Assembly: GCA_013339895.1 (NCBI GenBank) | Contig: JABACO010000010.1 | Coordinates: 6,545,930 to 6,609,929, forward strand | Direction: 5' to 3' | Length of the DNA stretch: 64,000 bases | From: Ephydatia muelleri | Lineage: Eukaryota; Porifera; Demospongiae; Spongillida; Spongillidae | Part shown: positions 1-12,943 of the stretch, piece by piece | How the letters are laid out: every line of letters begins with the position of its first letter | Position numbering within the stretch: position 1 is the first letter of the stretch | Made by a program: the position numbers and the translations under genes | Notes under the pieces: generated by a model | Seen by the model: only the letters and a program-made list of their open reading frames with translations | Told to the model about the DNA's origin: nothing | Database searches by the model: none

Positions 1-842
1 CGCAATTGAAATTTACCCAATCTTACAACACAAGCACCGCACATTCGGCATTCAGATGAATTGGTGCTGATTAGGTATATGATTAGCGTACTTGATAAAT
101 GAATTACATGTAGATTCTGTAGAGGCATAAAACATAAACTGAATCATCTTGAGATAGTTTGAAATTTTGTGATATACTATAGCACACTATGCGAAGCTTA
201 CAAATACATGTACATACACATGTATGTGTATTCTTTCTGTCTCAAGAAACATTCTCATTCAGAAGATTGACAGAGAACAAGGACCAGTACTGTATTCACT
301 TTGCAGTAAAGTTGGCTTCAATTGTGATCAATACATTATTATTACAGTAAAGCTTTGAACATGAAAATAAATTACTGTACAACTCATCCAAAAATAGAAC
401 ACTGTGTAGAAGTATATGCATACACGTATATCATTTACATACTGCCTGAAAGTAGCAGAAGCATCAAGAAGAAGAACATCCACTGGAATTAAATACATTC
501 AAAATAATCACATAGGCACAAATACTCTATTACAATTTGTTTGTGAGATGAATTTATTGTGTACTTTATTATTATTTTATTGTTACATCTTAATTGTGTT
601 GAGACTGCAGTACATACATGTAGTGTTAAATTAAATAATGTTATGCAAGAAAGGTTACACCAAACAAGCATCATGCTGAGAATACTAACTTATCTTTACA
701 AGTCGTTTTATTGATGTGCCTATTATGCAAATCACAGCATCATGTACAGTTTATATATGAATATTTGTAAGCATGTGATGGTTAAAAATTTCATCTGTTA
801 CTAAATATGTTTCAAATTCATTCCATGAGATGCTTACATATG
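1..842. other. AT-rich noncoding sequence
   Basis: No splice-bounded exon, RNA gene or recognisable element was found. The stretch is AT-rich with scattered ACATGTA motifs, and the short open frames carry no domain signature. It could be intron or intergenic DNA of the minus-strand genes to the right. Confidence 0.5.
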
Positions 843-1048
843 TACAGGGTGATTGGAAAGTCGCGCAAAATCTTTGAATTGGTATAACTCCAGAGCTGAG
901 TATGGAATAATTATGCTATTGAACCAAAAAACATGCCAGTGATTAATATAAAGTTACTAATTAGTAGTTTGAAAAGTTACTGCTCAGTTTATTTAAATGT
1001 TCAATTCTGGAGTTATACCATTTTGCGCGACTTTCCAATCACTCTGTA
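843..1048. mobile_element. Mariner-like MITE with TA target site
   Basis: Imperfect terminal inverted repeats begin TACAGGGTGATTGGAAAGTC on the left and end with the reverse complement (GACTTTCCAATCACTCTGTA) on the right. The arms also share a GGTATAACTCCAG block. The element is about 205 bp, has no coding capacity and is flanked by TA, as expected for a nonautonomous Tc1/mariner derivative. The CAGGGTG terminus is typical of mariner ends. Family assignment rests on termini and TA only. Confidence 0.7.
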
Positions 1049-1079
1049 TGTGTTGCTATAAGTTGCATTGCATTCAAAC

Positions 1080-1545
1080 TTTTTGTCTTGTGTCTTACTT
1101 TTTTTTTTCTTGCATTTGATTGGTGACCTTCCCATTCTCTTCCTTGTCCTGCATTCCTTCTTTCTTTCTGTCCATCATCCCCAGTTCCTCCTCCACCTCC
1201 CCCCTTTCTTCTTCCACTTTCCCGATTTCCTCCACTTCCCTTCTCTCCCTCATCTCCTGCTTTATCTCCACCTCTCTCTTTCTCTCCTCCCCCTTCTCCT
1301 CTGTCACCTACTCCTTTCTCTCTATCTTTACCTTTACCTGCATTTCCACTTTCACCATTTTTTTCTCTCTTTTGTCGTTCTTTTTCTCGTTCCTCATCTC
1401 TACAAGTATATTGTTCTTTCATTATCTCTCCTTTACTTCCTTCCCATGGTCCTTCTCTGCTCTTGCCATTGTCTTTCTCCTCTCTTGCTTCCAAAACCTT
1501 TATTGGAAAGTAGGGTCTTGATTAATGAGGTAAAAAGCCATTGAA
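1080..1545. repeat. Pyrimidine-rich low-complexity tract
   Basis: About 450 bases are overwhelmingly C and T on the plus strand (TTCCTCC, CTCTCC, TTTCTTT mixtures), which gives long but meaningless open frames on both strands. Compositionally it resembles the tract around the assembly gap at 45.4-46.9 kb. Confidence 0.8.
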
Positions 1546-1843
1546 TGACAACATATCTACTGTAAATTCTAATCATGGACTTAATTTCCAGCTGCATACA
1601 GTCGTGAACGTGCGAGTATCTATTAAGATTGCTGCGAGTGATTACTCGCTCGCAATAATCACACGCTAGCTCAAAATTATCGCTCACAACTCGCGTGGGA
1701 CTCATGTGCAAGTGAACTTGTGGCGAGTGGTACTGACCCTTCAGTGTACCGGTATGCATACATTTTTGTTGGCCAGCAAGACAGTATAAATAGTAGTTAT
1801 ATGGGTTAAGTTCCTACTGACTACTGTTTCTTACTGTACCATC

Positions 1844-1876
<33 letters not shown>

Positions 1877-3624
1877 TATATCGAAATCAGGATATCGTTT
1901 CACCTTTGTTTACCCAATTAGAAAAGTGGCTTAGGTTCTTTGATCATCTTGGTATTTGGGAGATAATACTATTTCAGCACTGCCAGTACTGTTCCCATTC
2001 TTTTTTATAGATGCATGGTAATTTTTGAACAATTTAAAAGCCAGTAACGGGGTTTGTAATAAATAATGATAATGTTTTCAGTAAATGATTAATATCGCTG
2101 ATGATTTGAGCAGCACAGCAGTAGGAGTATCGATATAGATGCAGAGGTGGCGGAAATTGGTAAATGTAAATTCATCTTTACTGTTGAGGAGATGAAAATG
2201 CTATCTGATGAAAGTGCAAATCACACCCATGTTGAGGAAACAAGAAGCACCATGGCCAGCCCATCTCATGTCCAAGCATGTGACTTAGAGGGGCCAGGAC
2301 TATTCACCACAATCACATGGACCCACGCCTTCTGACCCTGGTGGTGAGAAAGCAGCTCCTTACGCTTACAGACAAGTTGCAGACAACACGTGAGAAGTGT
2401 CCTCGTGAACATGTGATTCCTCCTAATCATCGGTTCTGATCTCTCCTGAACATTCAAAATTATGAAACACTAAAAATAGATTTCTAAATTGTAGATAATT
2501 AATTCTTTTTCGGTGTCTATAAATTTAAATGATGGTACATGTATGTGTTTGCATCAGGTACAGTGTACATGTACATGTACATGTACATGTAAAGTTTAAT
2601 ATGCATTTGGCTGGACTCATAGGTGCACATCTACTTTATATTTCTTGTTTTTAAAATACATAACTAGCCAAAAGTACTTTATTGGTGTATTGGATCATTT
2701 TTGTAACTGCAAGTTCAGGAGAATACCAAACAGTAGCTGGCACAGCATCTCCACAGAATTGCCAAAGACCTTCCTATTGGCCCATGCAAAATAGAGTGTC
2801 ATGCAAAAAGGTTGCTGGGGGTCAGGTCGGGGGAGCCTACAATTGTTACATAAACATGTATGCATGCTATGCATCTTGTTTTCCTATCTGAGACTGCAGA
2901 TACAACAGTATTAAGTTTATTCAATAACCACACAATCATTGAATCATGGGCTGAACAAAACAGCAGCCTGAGAACAAAAATGCAACAGATGCAAGTGATT
3001 ACCAGAGGCGTCGTCATAATAGGGGGTGAGGGGAGGAGGATGAGTCGTCATTATTAACATTCATTATTAATACATAAATCAACTTCTGCTTGTTAATTAA
3101 AGAACGGGCTGCACTTATACATGTAGCTACATGTAGCTTATGTCATTGTGACATGGCAAATTATACTTTAATGAGCAGTTGTTACTGAAAACCTGCAGGG
3201 GCAATGCCCCTCCCTCACAGTTCCTATGCCTCTGATTACAAACCATTTGCTGCTGACTATAGAGTTGAACTTTTTATGGAATAAAATATCTATTCCAAAA
3301 GTCTTCTGCCCAGTGTACTTGAGTCACTATTCTAAAGTTCAATCACTGCATGCATGAGTACTGTGCACCCTCAATAGTCACTCCACTCTCTGGAGTGCAT
3401 CAGAAAACATTTGAGGTCAAATGTGTCAAAACTAATACATGTATAGACATGTACACACTTTAGGCACACATACACGTAGAGACAAATGACAAACTACAAG
3501 ACAATGGACAAAACATGACTTGTTTTTGTATATAACACACAAGTACTTGTGTTATATCAATGCACAAGCACACACACAAGACCAAAGACAAACCACAAGA
3601 CAACGTCAGTGTGACATAACTCAC
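1546..3624. other. Noncoding stretch with poly-C run and ACATGT repeat
   Basis: No gene could be supported here. It holds a 30-base poly-C run and a short perfect ACATGT tandem near 2565-2590. The open frames around 2147-2335 and 2682-2891 have no splice context or domain signature. It lies downstream of the minus-strand SRCR-gene exons, so it may contain undetected 3' exons or UTR. Confidence 0.45.
1847..1876. repeat. Homopolymer C run (30 bases)
   Basis: An uninterrupted run of about 30 C. Runs of this kind are prone to sequencing and assembly length error, and the G-rich complement could form a quadruplex. Confidence 0.9.
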
Positions 3625-3726
3625 TTCATCAGTATGGACATGAGCATGTTGGGATGGTTTGGTACACATCTCTTCTTCCACTGGTGGGAGGGGAGGGGGA
3701 TGACTGTCTATCTGTTGCCTCACTCC
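3625..3726 (-). CDS. Proline/histidine-rich exon, paralogue of 9716-9817
   Basis: A 102-base, phase 0-0 exon with a TAG/G acceptor and a GAA/GTGAGT donor, encoding 34 residues that begin GVRQQIDSHPPPLPPVEEE. It is nearly identical to the exon at 9716-9817, and introns match on both sides, so a genomic segment was duplicated rather than an mRNA copied. Its position 3' of the SRCR exons suggests it is a tail exon of that gene or the remnant of a duplicated neighbour. Function is unknown; the PPPLPPVEE stretch could be an SH3-type ligand (inference). Confidence 0.55.
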
Positions 3727-4012
3727 CTACACAAAGAGAAGTAAACATGGCACACAGCTCCATCACACTGGTACATGTAGTTATATGTATGACGCATGTT
3801 TGTCATTGTTCAAGGATGAAGTAGACCAAATACTGTAGTATTTGGTACACATATTCAAGTAGTGATGAAGACAATATGCATCATACAGCACAGCTGGTGG
3901 CATAACTACACTACTGTACAGTACATCTCAATGGGTAGGAATATTGTATTGTGTGTAAATATAACCATAATCAGATTGGTGCACATGTACATGTTTAAGT
4001 GTATGCATTCCT

Positions 4013-4203
4013 ACATGTGTATGTTGTTGCTCCTCATGGTTGCCATTTCCAGTCTTCAACAAGTTTCCTGTCGTGTATTTGGCTGGTGTATCAGATCCAC
4101 ACTGCATGTTCTGGTCAGCCTGGTCCTCACTAGTGGCAGAGGTTAGAGTGCTGTTGGGTTTACTGGTCACCATGGCAACATTGGCATTAGTTATCATCAC
4201 CTG
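4013..4203 (-). CDS. Candidate exon, paralogue of 10376-10561
   Basis: After an acceptor (GGACAG) the frame reads VMITNANVAMVTSKPNSTLT and continues through GSDTPAKYTTGNLLKTGNGN. The latter matches GSDTPDKYMTWNLLKTENGK in the exon ending at 10376. The paralogue's donor (CACAG/GTATG) is not conserved here; a later GTAGGA could serve. It is either an exon of the SRCR gene's 3' part or a decaying duplicate. The upstream half (VMITNANV... to EDQADQNMQC) has no counterpart at 10.5 kb. Confidence 0.4.
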
Positions 4204-4525
4204 TCCAATATCAGCACATTGTTATTTGGCATGTTCATTCAAATGGTGGCAAAACTCACTGTACTGGGATCCAGAAGGTTTGATTGTACCCATGTCAGGC
4301 TTTGGGTACACGATCGAGTGCCCATGTGTGGGGCTACACATGTCAGAGGAGATAGCAACAGATGTCAATCAATCCAGTGACACTTGTAGCATAGATGTGC
4401 ATTCTGATCCATTATATCACACGTGAAATATTAGCTTTTGCAGGTTTGACATAAGATGTCATGTGTACATGTATTAGCTAGCAGCTTGCCCCCACCACCC
4501 CATGCACAGCCAGTGGAACACCTAC
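4204..4525. other. Intron with a possible small tail exon (4263-4341, minus)
   Basis: Between the last SRCR exon and the exon near 4.1 kb, a minus-strand frame bounded by TGTAG and a strong GTGAGT donor reads PTHGHSIVYPKPDMGTIKPS. It contains Tyr/Pro motifs but no membrane helix. Support is limited to the two splice-like signals. Confidence 0.25.
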
Positions 4526-7500
4526 CTCCACACTTCACACCAGCATCATGAGAATGGTTGCAGGTGGTGAGTACAATGGAACACTGCAGGGGGAACAGCT
4601 CTGATACGGAGCCAGTGGAAGTACTCGTGAGAACCAAGGATCCCCCATTGGTGTCCTGTCTATATGGAGCTTGTTGCAATGGCTGTGCATCTGAAGAGAA
4701 GAGAGGGAAACACAAGCTTGACACACAGCACTCTAATAAAGGAGCACCTGTAGGTACATGGAAAGACTGCTGAGAGGCCACACAACAGATTACTCACGGG
4801 AGAGGTTTGAGGGCATGTCTGGCTTATTGCACACCATGGTAACATCTCTAGTGTAGGATGAACCATGTAGTAGCTGTTGCACTGGTTTGGTACACACAGG
4901 TTGGTCCAAAATGATGGGTCCAGTTCTATTTCCACACACGACACCTGTTATGACTGCTCCTAGAGGAAGGAGTTGTTTTTTTTCGAATGAGTTAGCCTAC
5001 ACACAGAGCCATCATTCTATAACATTCAAACGTGGTGGTGATGTAACCAGCACATATATCTTATCAAAGATAGAAATACAGTGTATAGACTGCATACACA
5101 TGTATGTATTAAACAGTCATCAAAGGCTTTGAATGCGGGTGTGAACATATATCAGAATGGCTCTGACATTGGAAGTTACCAAGCTTAAGCTAAATCTGCC
5201 AAAAATATACATCGTCTGGCTAAAGCCTTAGAGTATGTGAAACAGCCAAATGTGTCCCAATGTGCCAAAAGATCTGGATAGCTTCTTTTACATGTACATT
5301 TCAACCGCCAGTGGGATTCAGTGCCAGCCCCAGATCCCTATGTCTTCGGCAGCTTTAGCTGCAACACCCCACTACCTTAATTAATGGAGACCTAGTGAGG
5401 AAGTCACAGTGATATCAAAAGCTGGTCTTGTTCTGAGCTTGACATCCTGTAAGTTACATCCAGCTTCACAATGGGCTGATAGATATGGATTATTCCATTA
5501 CACCCCTACACATGTACATCCATATACATTCGTTTGGAGGGCAAATCAGTTATCCAGGGTGGTTAGCTTTGAAATTGATAATATCCATGAGGATTTATTA
5601 ACTGTCCAGGGGATTTACTGTGGTTACCCTCCATATCCCTGTGTGTGAAATAATCTGATGCATGGAAACATGAGTACAGGTAAGTTACAATACAACTGTT
5701 GATCACATGATCAGTGCTTGACCTGATGATCATATACATTATAATTATGGTATGAAACCCTTTATTTGTTTCATTATGATGGTACAGTCCCCAGACACAT
5801 CTTATACATATACATGTACACGTATGGATTAACATGAGACAGAAACAAAACCTGTAAATGTAGATGTCTGTGGAACAAACCTCAAGAATACAAGATAACT
5901 GACCTGTTGCATTCACTCTGATGTTGGGTTTAGAGGCATTAAGTTGCTTGCTCACCACTTCTCTTGAGGTAACCTGCTCACTGCACATTGTTCCCCAGGC
6001 AATACTGATGCACACCTTCAATGGTCCATTGATTTGGGACATCACCAGCCTGATGTCTCCATGGGTACAGTTCCCTGCCTTGGCTACATCCCTCAGCTGA
6101 CCACTGGTGGCCAGACAGCAGGGCACAGATGCTCCAGTCACCACTGGACAGGCCGACAGAGAAAGCTCTGTACCATTACATATAAAGCCAGAAATGGAGC
6201 TTATGCTGATGGTAGTACCTCCCAACACACCCTTGACTACAGTGATGGCTACTGTAGAGTGGAGCAATACATTTCACAATGCATCATCACATCATTCATT
6301 TTCTATTACCATATGGTGGGTAGCCAGGTTGCTGGCAAGATGCTTCAATGTTGCTCCAGGTGTCTGCACAGATGGTGACATACTGGTCCCCTCTGCATAC
6401 ATGTACCTCCACCACACATCCTCCCTTCAATCCCAAGTAGTACCTGTCCCCTGAGCCCAGGGTCAGTCTGATAGTCTTCACGAATACAGCTGAGAAAAGG
6501 AGATATGAGGGAACTGTCTCAATACTCTCCTTCACATGTCGCTTTTTTATTATTTGATTGTACCATATTTTCTGCCCCACAAAAAACAGGAAACCAATAA
6601 ATATGTACATGTACATTTTAGCATCAGTCGAACCATTGAAACAGGAACAGACATGCTTACATACAATATACTGAAGTTATTACAGCTTCACAATTGCTAC
6701 TTGCATTATTATAACCACTAGAGGTTTCAAACCCCAAGGGTGGGAAGTGCCACAGACTGTTACCTTGGGCAGTTTTGCCCGATATCTGCTCAAGCAGTGG
6801 TACCAATAGCTACAGATGCACTAGAGTCTGCAGACCTAGACATAGAGATATACCTACAGCTACCAGATATAATTACTGTCAATGGGATAACAATATGAGC
6901 TATTAGTGTTGAGTATGGTAGAGTGGTACCACTTGTTAAAAATAAATTTGTGATGTGTACTGGAACGCAATTAGAATGCACTGGTGGTACCTGTAAATGC
7001 ATGAAGCAAACGTTCAATATGGAACTGATGCTGTGTGAGAGTGTAATTATTCCATCACTTGGCAAAGTCAGCATTCACATGTGAAATGAATTAAAATAAT
7101 GTAACCCTTTTTGTGCACTGAATTAAAAATAAAATAAACAGACAAAGCATTGCTCTGAAGGAAAAGGACTCAATATATAGTAAGTACAACCTTAACATGT
7201 TTGGTTTGAGGAAATTGCCCAATGTTGAATTGAACCAATAGTCAGCAACTGTATACATGTACAGTGCATGTACAGTATACAAGTATGATGGTACATTGCA
7301 CATGAACATTCTAAATAAATAAATGAACACATACTCAGAGTACATGTAAAGTGGCATGTTTCTAAATATAAAAATAAATTCTAAATATGGCAACTAAATT
7401 ATTTAATTCAGTCAATAATACGTGAGCGCCATTGGGATGTGTACTGCATCACACCTCCACTCCTTACCCTCACATCACCTCCACACCTTTGATTCTTACC

Positions 7501-7811
7501 TCCACATTTCCCACCAGCATCATTTGAAGAGAGACTGTTTTGCACTCCAATTGCATGGTCCAACAGAATGCTTCCAGGGCCTGGACCAAAGTATGCCTTG
7601 CAAAGAGCCACAACACTGTTATCTGAGGAGTTGACACTTTGTAAGTACATGGCCACCTTGTGCACATCAGAAGGTCACCTACAGTTGAGGTTGAGATCCC
7701 TACATACCACCATGGCATCCAGTTTTTTTGGTTTGTTGTTACAGCACACTTGTACTGTGCCCTCTGAAGGGTTGGACCCATTCAACAAATTATTCAGAGC
7801 AAAAGTGCACA
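4526..7811 (-). CDS. SRCR-domain receptor-like gene (three SRCR modules, partial model)
   Basis: Six exons with canonical splice sites, all joining in compatible phases: 7679-7811, 7500-7636, 6310-6489, 5904-6251, 4798-4959 and 4526-4690. SRCR1 spans the first two (LLNGSNPSEGTVQVCCNN, AMVVCRDLNL, NDAGGKC). SRCR2 starts IRLTLGSGDRYYLGLKGG, continues ITICADTWSNIEASCQQPGY-like, and includes FICNGTELSLSACPV. SRCR3 runs from GDIRLVMSQINGPLKVC to TTCNHSHDAGVKCG. SRCR domains are disulphide-rich extracellular ligand-binding modules, common in scavenger receptors and greatly expanded in sponges. Domains 1 and 3 end with the same GKCG/VKCG-phase 1 junction, which favours exon shuffling. No signal peptide or membrane helix could be placed, so start and end are open. 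Some cysteines are missing from SRCR1, so it is divergent. Confidence 0.75.
6795..7012 (-). CDS. Possible hydrophobic exon between SRCR exons
   Basis: Following an acceptor (TTTACAG) a minus frame reads VPPVHSNCVPVHITNLFLTS, then a hydrophobic segment (LIAHIVIPLTVIISG), then SCRYISMSRSADSSASVAIG and a stop. It could be an alternative membrane-anchor terminal exon that would truncate the protein after SRCR1. It is equally possible that it is chance intronic sequence; no donor or paralogue supports it. Confidence 0.25.
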
Positions 7812-8113
7812 CTGAAATAGAATCAATCAGTTTTAGTACATGTAGTTCAGAACTTACTAGCACGCTGTATACACTGTACATGAACAGTACATAACTTTGA
7901 CCAACTTAGACTACACAATCAGCATTGGCATTCGTGTCAAGGTACTTAAGTTCCACACCAACCGCTAACATCAACACACCATAACCATCCAAGATACATG
8001 TTGATCTCACAAATCACAATAACAATAAAATAAGTTCATTGGATTACCAACAATGTGAACATGGCATCAATCATAGCCTACCACAGAAACAGGTAAATGG
8101 CTCTGTAACATAC

Positions 8114-10561
8114 CTAGGTGTTGTGGTGAGGTATCTGCCTCAACAACCGTCACATCACCACACTGTACCACCATTTGACCCTGTCCTTGGACCCCTTCAA
8201 TCATAGCTTCATCCATGCAAGCTTGCTCTCCTCCAACAGCAACATTGCCAGCAAAAATAGCCTCTTGGTCCAGGAGCTTGTCATCTGAGTCAAATGGCCT
8301 GGGGACCTGGTCCATCAAAACAACAGGTGACATTTCAACATCCTGCAAGGTACAGAGTATTAGAGGTTCACTCCTGTTGCTAATTACTTTACTCCCTTCA
8401 CTATCACTGAGGAAGGGGAGGAGGGAGGTGGCAGACAACATGTATGAAAATTTAGCGCTGAAAAAAACTGTTGCACCCATTGCTTCATTAAGACTGGCCG
8501 CTTTAATAGCTTACCATACTCCTCTCGATAATGTCTCTCTACTCACAAAGCATGTGCAATGTATAGCCAAATTCTAGATGCACTAAATTCAACACATCAT
8601 TGCACATACTTGTGTTCCCTTCTCATGATAATTTGTTACCATTTTGCATGCATGCTACTGTTGTTCCTGCAGTGTCAATCAGATTTAGCACACTACATGT
8701 AAATTCCATAAATATAAATATATTTGCAATATGGAATGCAAAAGATTATTAGTAGACCACGTGGTTCAATTGCATACAACAAACATATGATGCTAAGTGA
8801 ATTGAAGATCATTGTAAATCTTTGCATTTAAAAACAGGATTCGGTACTTTATGCTCGTACAGATAATTAATAACTACAGAATGTGCAGTACATGTATGCC
8901 ATAAGACTCTCACCTCATTAGTGACATCAGAAGCATCCTGGGTCTCCTTCCCCAATGTTTGGGATGAGGGGGGAGGGGAGTCACTACATGTTTGTAGAGT
9001 CTGATCCTAAGGAGAACTTTCATTCAAAGAGGGAAGAGTGGCCACTCCTAGTACTTGTAATGTGTTAATTAAACACAAATCCTTTTTATTAAAGACACAC
9101 CAATTCCCACCTTGCCAATCAAGCCTGTGGGAAGGACCTTGGTGAGCCTTCTGGCTCTCTTGTCTGTCATCTGAGCATTGAATGGATAAAACATGAACAC
9201 TGGGTTGACACAGCTGGCTGCATCTTTCTCTAACTCCATCTTCTTGTTGGAGACATCATTTACCTGTGAAGGGTGGGGCATTGGATGGGGACCAACCTCA
9301 TCCAGGTTGAAAGTGAAAGTATTGTCTGGCTTGCTGGGATCAGGAAGGTCATCACTGAGAACCACGTCATCCAGAAGAGTCTCCTGGGCTCGCTGTCCCA
9401 GGAGTGGGATCAAAGGCTCTGGAATACCAAACACAGGTACAGAGGAGGAGAGAGCCACAGGAGCCTATTGATCATAGAATATGGCAACAATTAATACAAT
9501 GATGTGAAAAATATGTCCATGCACTGCATCATTATTGAAATTGCAATGTAACTAAACTATATAAAACATGGGAGCCATATTGCACAAAATTAAGCTTTCA
9601 GTGGTACAATGTGCTATACATGTACATGTACTTGTGTTTTATCAATGCACATGCACACATACATGTACAAGACCAAAGACAAACCACAAGACAATGTCAG
9701 TGTGACATAACTCACCTCATCAGTATGGACATGAGCATGTTGGGATGGTTTGGTATGCATATCTTCTTCCACTGGTGGGAGGGGAGGGGGATGACTGTCT
9801 ATCTGTTGCCTCACTCCCTACAGAAAGAGGAGTATACCTTAACATGGCATACATCTACATCACACTGATATATGTACAGCATGTACATGTACAGTATACA
9901 CCCTACCCTGTACACCCCCAATACATGTTGTACGCACACTGTACCTGTACTTGCTCATTGCTGTTGCCATCCCCAGATGAAGTCAGGCTCCCTGTCTTGT
10001 AGAGAGTTCCATCTGCATGCCACGTATACATTGTCAATACAGTGTACAGATGTGTTTTACATCGTGACATCATCAAAATTCCACTGCACCTTTAACTGCA
10101 TTGAAAGCTGCAAACTTGTGAACTAATTGACAGATGTTGTATACATGTACCTCTTTCCTCTGAACCTATGGAGGTGGACTCTTTTACATACAGTACAGAC
10201 CTGTACATGTAGTACAAATGTAACTGTACAAAACTTTAACCATTCACTGTAGTCTACTCAACATATAAATGTACATGTATTTAACTAATGTACCCATCGG
10301 TCATAGTCTGATGTGTGGATATTAGAGGGGAGCAGTAATTGGAACCACGTACATGTGAAGTGTATGTAGTCATACCTGTGTATCCTCATTTTTGCCATTT
10401 TCAGTCTTCAACAAGTTCCATGTCATGTATTTGTCAGGTGTATCAGATCCGCCTCTACTGTCTTTGCATGTCTTTGAGAATACTTTCTCTTCAAAGTGGG
10501 TACTGAAGTCTCCAATATGCTTGTTTGGTGACATTAACTTCTGTACTATTTTTCTTGAATC
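8114..10561 (-). CDS. Unrecognised acidic multi-exon protein
   Basis: Five exons with clean GT-AG borders and matching phases: 10376-10561, 9716-9817, 9111-9464 and 8914-9006 (all phase 0-0), and 8114-8342 (phase 0-1). The first begins DSRKIVQKLMSPNKHIGDFS. The 118-codon exon contains QETLLDDVVLSDDLPDPSKP and FYPFNAQMTDKRARRLTKVL. The last is rich in Asp/Glu (DDKLLDQEAIFAGNVAVGG). No signal peptide, membrane helix or known domain was seen, so it looks intracellular and partly disordered. The phase-1 end is compatible with the SRCR exon at 7811, so the two models could be one transcript, but the protein character differs. Further 5' exons may lie at 10.9 kb and 14.3 kb. Function unknown. Confidence 0.55.
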
Positions 10562-12590
10562 CTAAAGGGCACACGAATACAAATTAACCAACTGGAAAAG
10601 TGATGAGCAAGTACAGTACATGCACTATTACACATACAAATTGATGTACATATATGTTGCTTTATGCAATCAAACTTTCTTTATGCAATCATCACTGTGC
10701 ATTGAAAAGGACACCCATGTAATGTACACTGTATACATGTACATGTTCAGTACATGTAAATCCATTGTACATAGTGAGCACTGTTTAAACTACATAAATA
10801 AAGACATCGGCATAAGGTTTACATGTCCACATACTGTACATATACACTTACGTTTTGTATGCAATCGCCATCAATAAATGTTTATGCTAACTACTGAATG
10901 TTAATAACTGGCCTTTGATAGTGGCATGTTGATAAAGTCCATTTGTTCTTTCCCTGTCATTACATCACCAATCCCATTCATCAGGAAACAAATCAAAGAC
11001 TCCATTTCATAAGATATCCTATGTAGGGTTAACAAAGATCCCAGAGTGACGTTCTAAAGTGTGTTTCAGCAGTACTTCACTATATCAAATGTTGTTCTAG
11101 GTACAGATGCAGTACTGTACATGTAGTGATGAACAATGTGATGTTTGGGCAGATGTTTAACCATACTGAACATTGTTGAGTTCCAGGGACCATTCCCAGG
11201 CCTGGCACATACAGTGTACAGTGTTTTTTTCACACTTTTCAGAACCCACTACGAACATGCTCCAAGTACAATGTATGCACAAAAGTCCACTGGTGCATTG
11301 GGAATGGTCTACTCCGAGCATGCTTGTGTTATCGTGTGATTGCAAGGTCCTGGAGTTAAATTAGGCATACAGTATGAACCGGTATCAGAGTTCACATGCT
11401 GCACACCTGCTATTCAAATGCATCACTGTTTGTTGTGAGCAGTCCCCAGGCCAATAGATAACCACACCCATTAAGGTCATTTGTTAATATCAGTGTGATA
11501 CAAAAGGTCACATGTCCAGTGAGGCACTCTAGAACGAAAACTGTGCACAATATACTGTAATATCAGCACCTACATGCATGAAGAACAAGGTTCCTACATG
11601 TACATGTACATAGGCCTACATGAAGGAAAAATACGTACATGTACTCTGACTTGCTAAGAATGTTGTTCATTTCCAGGTTACTAGGCTAGGTTGTGCTAAA
11701 ATTAGTTTGCCCTTCATTTACCAAGATTTATGTAAATGATACAATAAAATGTAAGGCAATCTATTTTTTCTACACTATATATATTGTTAAATCTCACAAC
11801 CAGCACTCTATCGTGCACAGAAGGATTAGTAACCTGTTCCATGATTCTTCTCATCCAATTACACCTTGTTTTAATCTGTAACCACCCACTATAAACATTA
11901 TGCTGTACTTATATCCATCTACTCTACATCCAACATACTTTCTCATATGTTATCGTTAAATCTTCTTGTATCCTTTTAAAAACTTCATTTGGTACAAATA
12001 AGAGGCCAAGAGGAGGACAATTGATACCCTAGAATGATAGACTTGTAAGAAGCCCAAAGCTGTATACAGTACAGAGGATCCATCGCCTTGACACCAGGCG
12101 TCGTGTGCAACATAGGAGTATGAATGTATTATGCCAAACTCGGAAGATTTTAAATTACCACAAATAGTGCAGCAAGTACTGTAGTACAACTCTTTTACCT
12201 ACGTTAGAAGTATAGCCTTGTAACTAATTGTACTTCACACTCAGCACCTAAGTTTCCAATTCAACTGTTTTCTGAGGCTTCAATAATATCTGGTGAGTTT
12301 TACAAGTCCATTAACTCACCAATGCATACAGTGTACATGTACTTAGGTGCATGTACATACATGTACCGGATCATGAAGAAACAAATGTGCCGTACACTGT
12401 ACATGCCTTGATAAGAGGCATCAATTTTAAAGTCTGGCTACAAAAGTAGATATCCTGTGTTCGAGAATAATTAGTCTGATATCGAGAAATGGCTTGATCA
12501 GTTAAATTCCTTTAATAGGTTTAAATTACACTTCACACACACACCCAAATATACACACACAACAAATATTTATATATACAGTTAAATGTG
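10562..12590. other. Mostly noncoding, one possible helical exon near 10.93-11.03 kb
   Basis: Apart from ACATGTAC tandems, the only candidate is a minus frame after ACATAG reading ISYEMESLICFLMNGIGDVM. It resembles the end of the exon at 14268-14401 (ESLTGVIMEQLECLLTG), but no donor follows. Nothing else is supported. Confidence 0.35.
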
Positions 12591-12599
12591 ACATGCCCA

Positions 12600-12830
12600 A
12601 GCTAGTGCTCTGTATGTACACAAGTTTTGTACAGTACACTGTGGAGTCTTACCTTGTGTTAAAGAGTTGCCCTTCCTTACTGTTCTCTGTGTGTATGGTG
12701 AGGATGGTGTGCATGCAATAATAAGAGTAAAAAATGACAAATATAAATAAAATAGGTGGCCAAATAAAAATAGTGACATGTAGAGGCCACAACACTGACA
12801 TGATTGAACATGATTTGTAAAACCAAAAAT
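12600..12830 (-). repeat. Block copy 1 with micro-exon (about 12660-12693)
   Basis: Minus strand: CACACAG/AGAACAGTAAGG...ACAAG/GTAAGAC makes a small candidate exon (RTVRKGNSLTQ). It is followed upstream by an AT-rich region (AAAAATGACAAATATAAATAAA) that matches the copy at 13.93-14.04 kb. Part of a three-copy family in the window. Confidence 0.5.
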
Positions 12831-12943
12831 TCTTTTTTCGCTTCTAATGATGTAAGGATAATAGGCAGCAGGACTATAATAAAAGCTAATCCAATTGTGT
12901 ACATTCAAATACTTTCTACTACAGACATGTAGAGACATGCTAC

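Noticed and set aside
1039..1544. Glu/Lys/Arg-rich and Leu/Phe-rich open frames on both strands
   Set aside because: Product of a pyrimidine-rich tract; no splice sites, no start context, open in several frames.
9951..10013. Possible exon ADGTLYKTGSLTSSGDGNSN on the minus strand
   Set aside because: Has plausible splice signals but its phase does not fit the phase-0 neighbours; in phase 0 it hits a stop.
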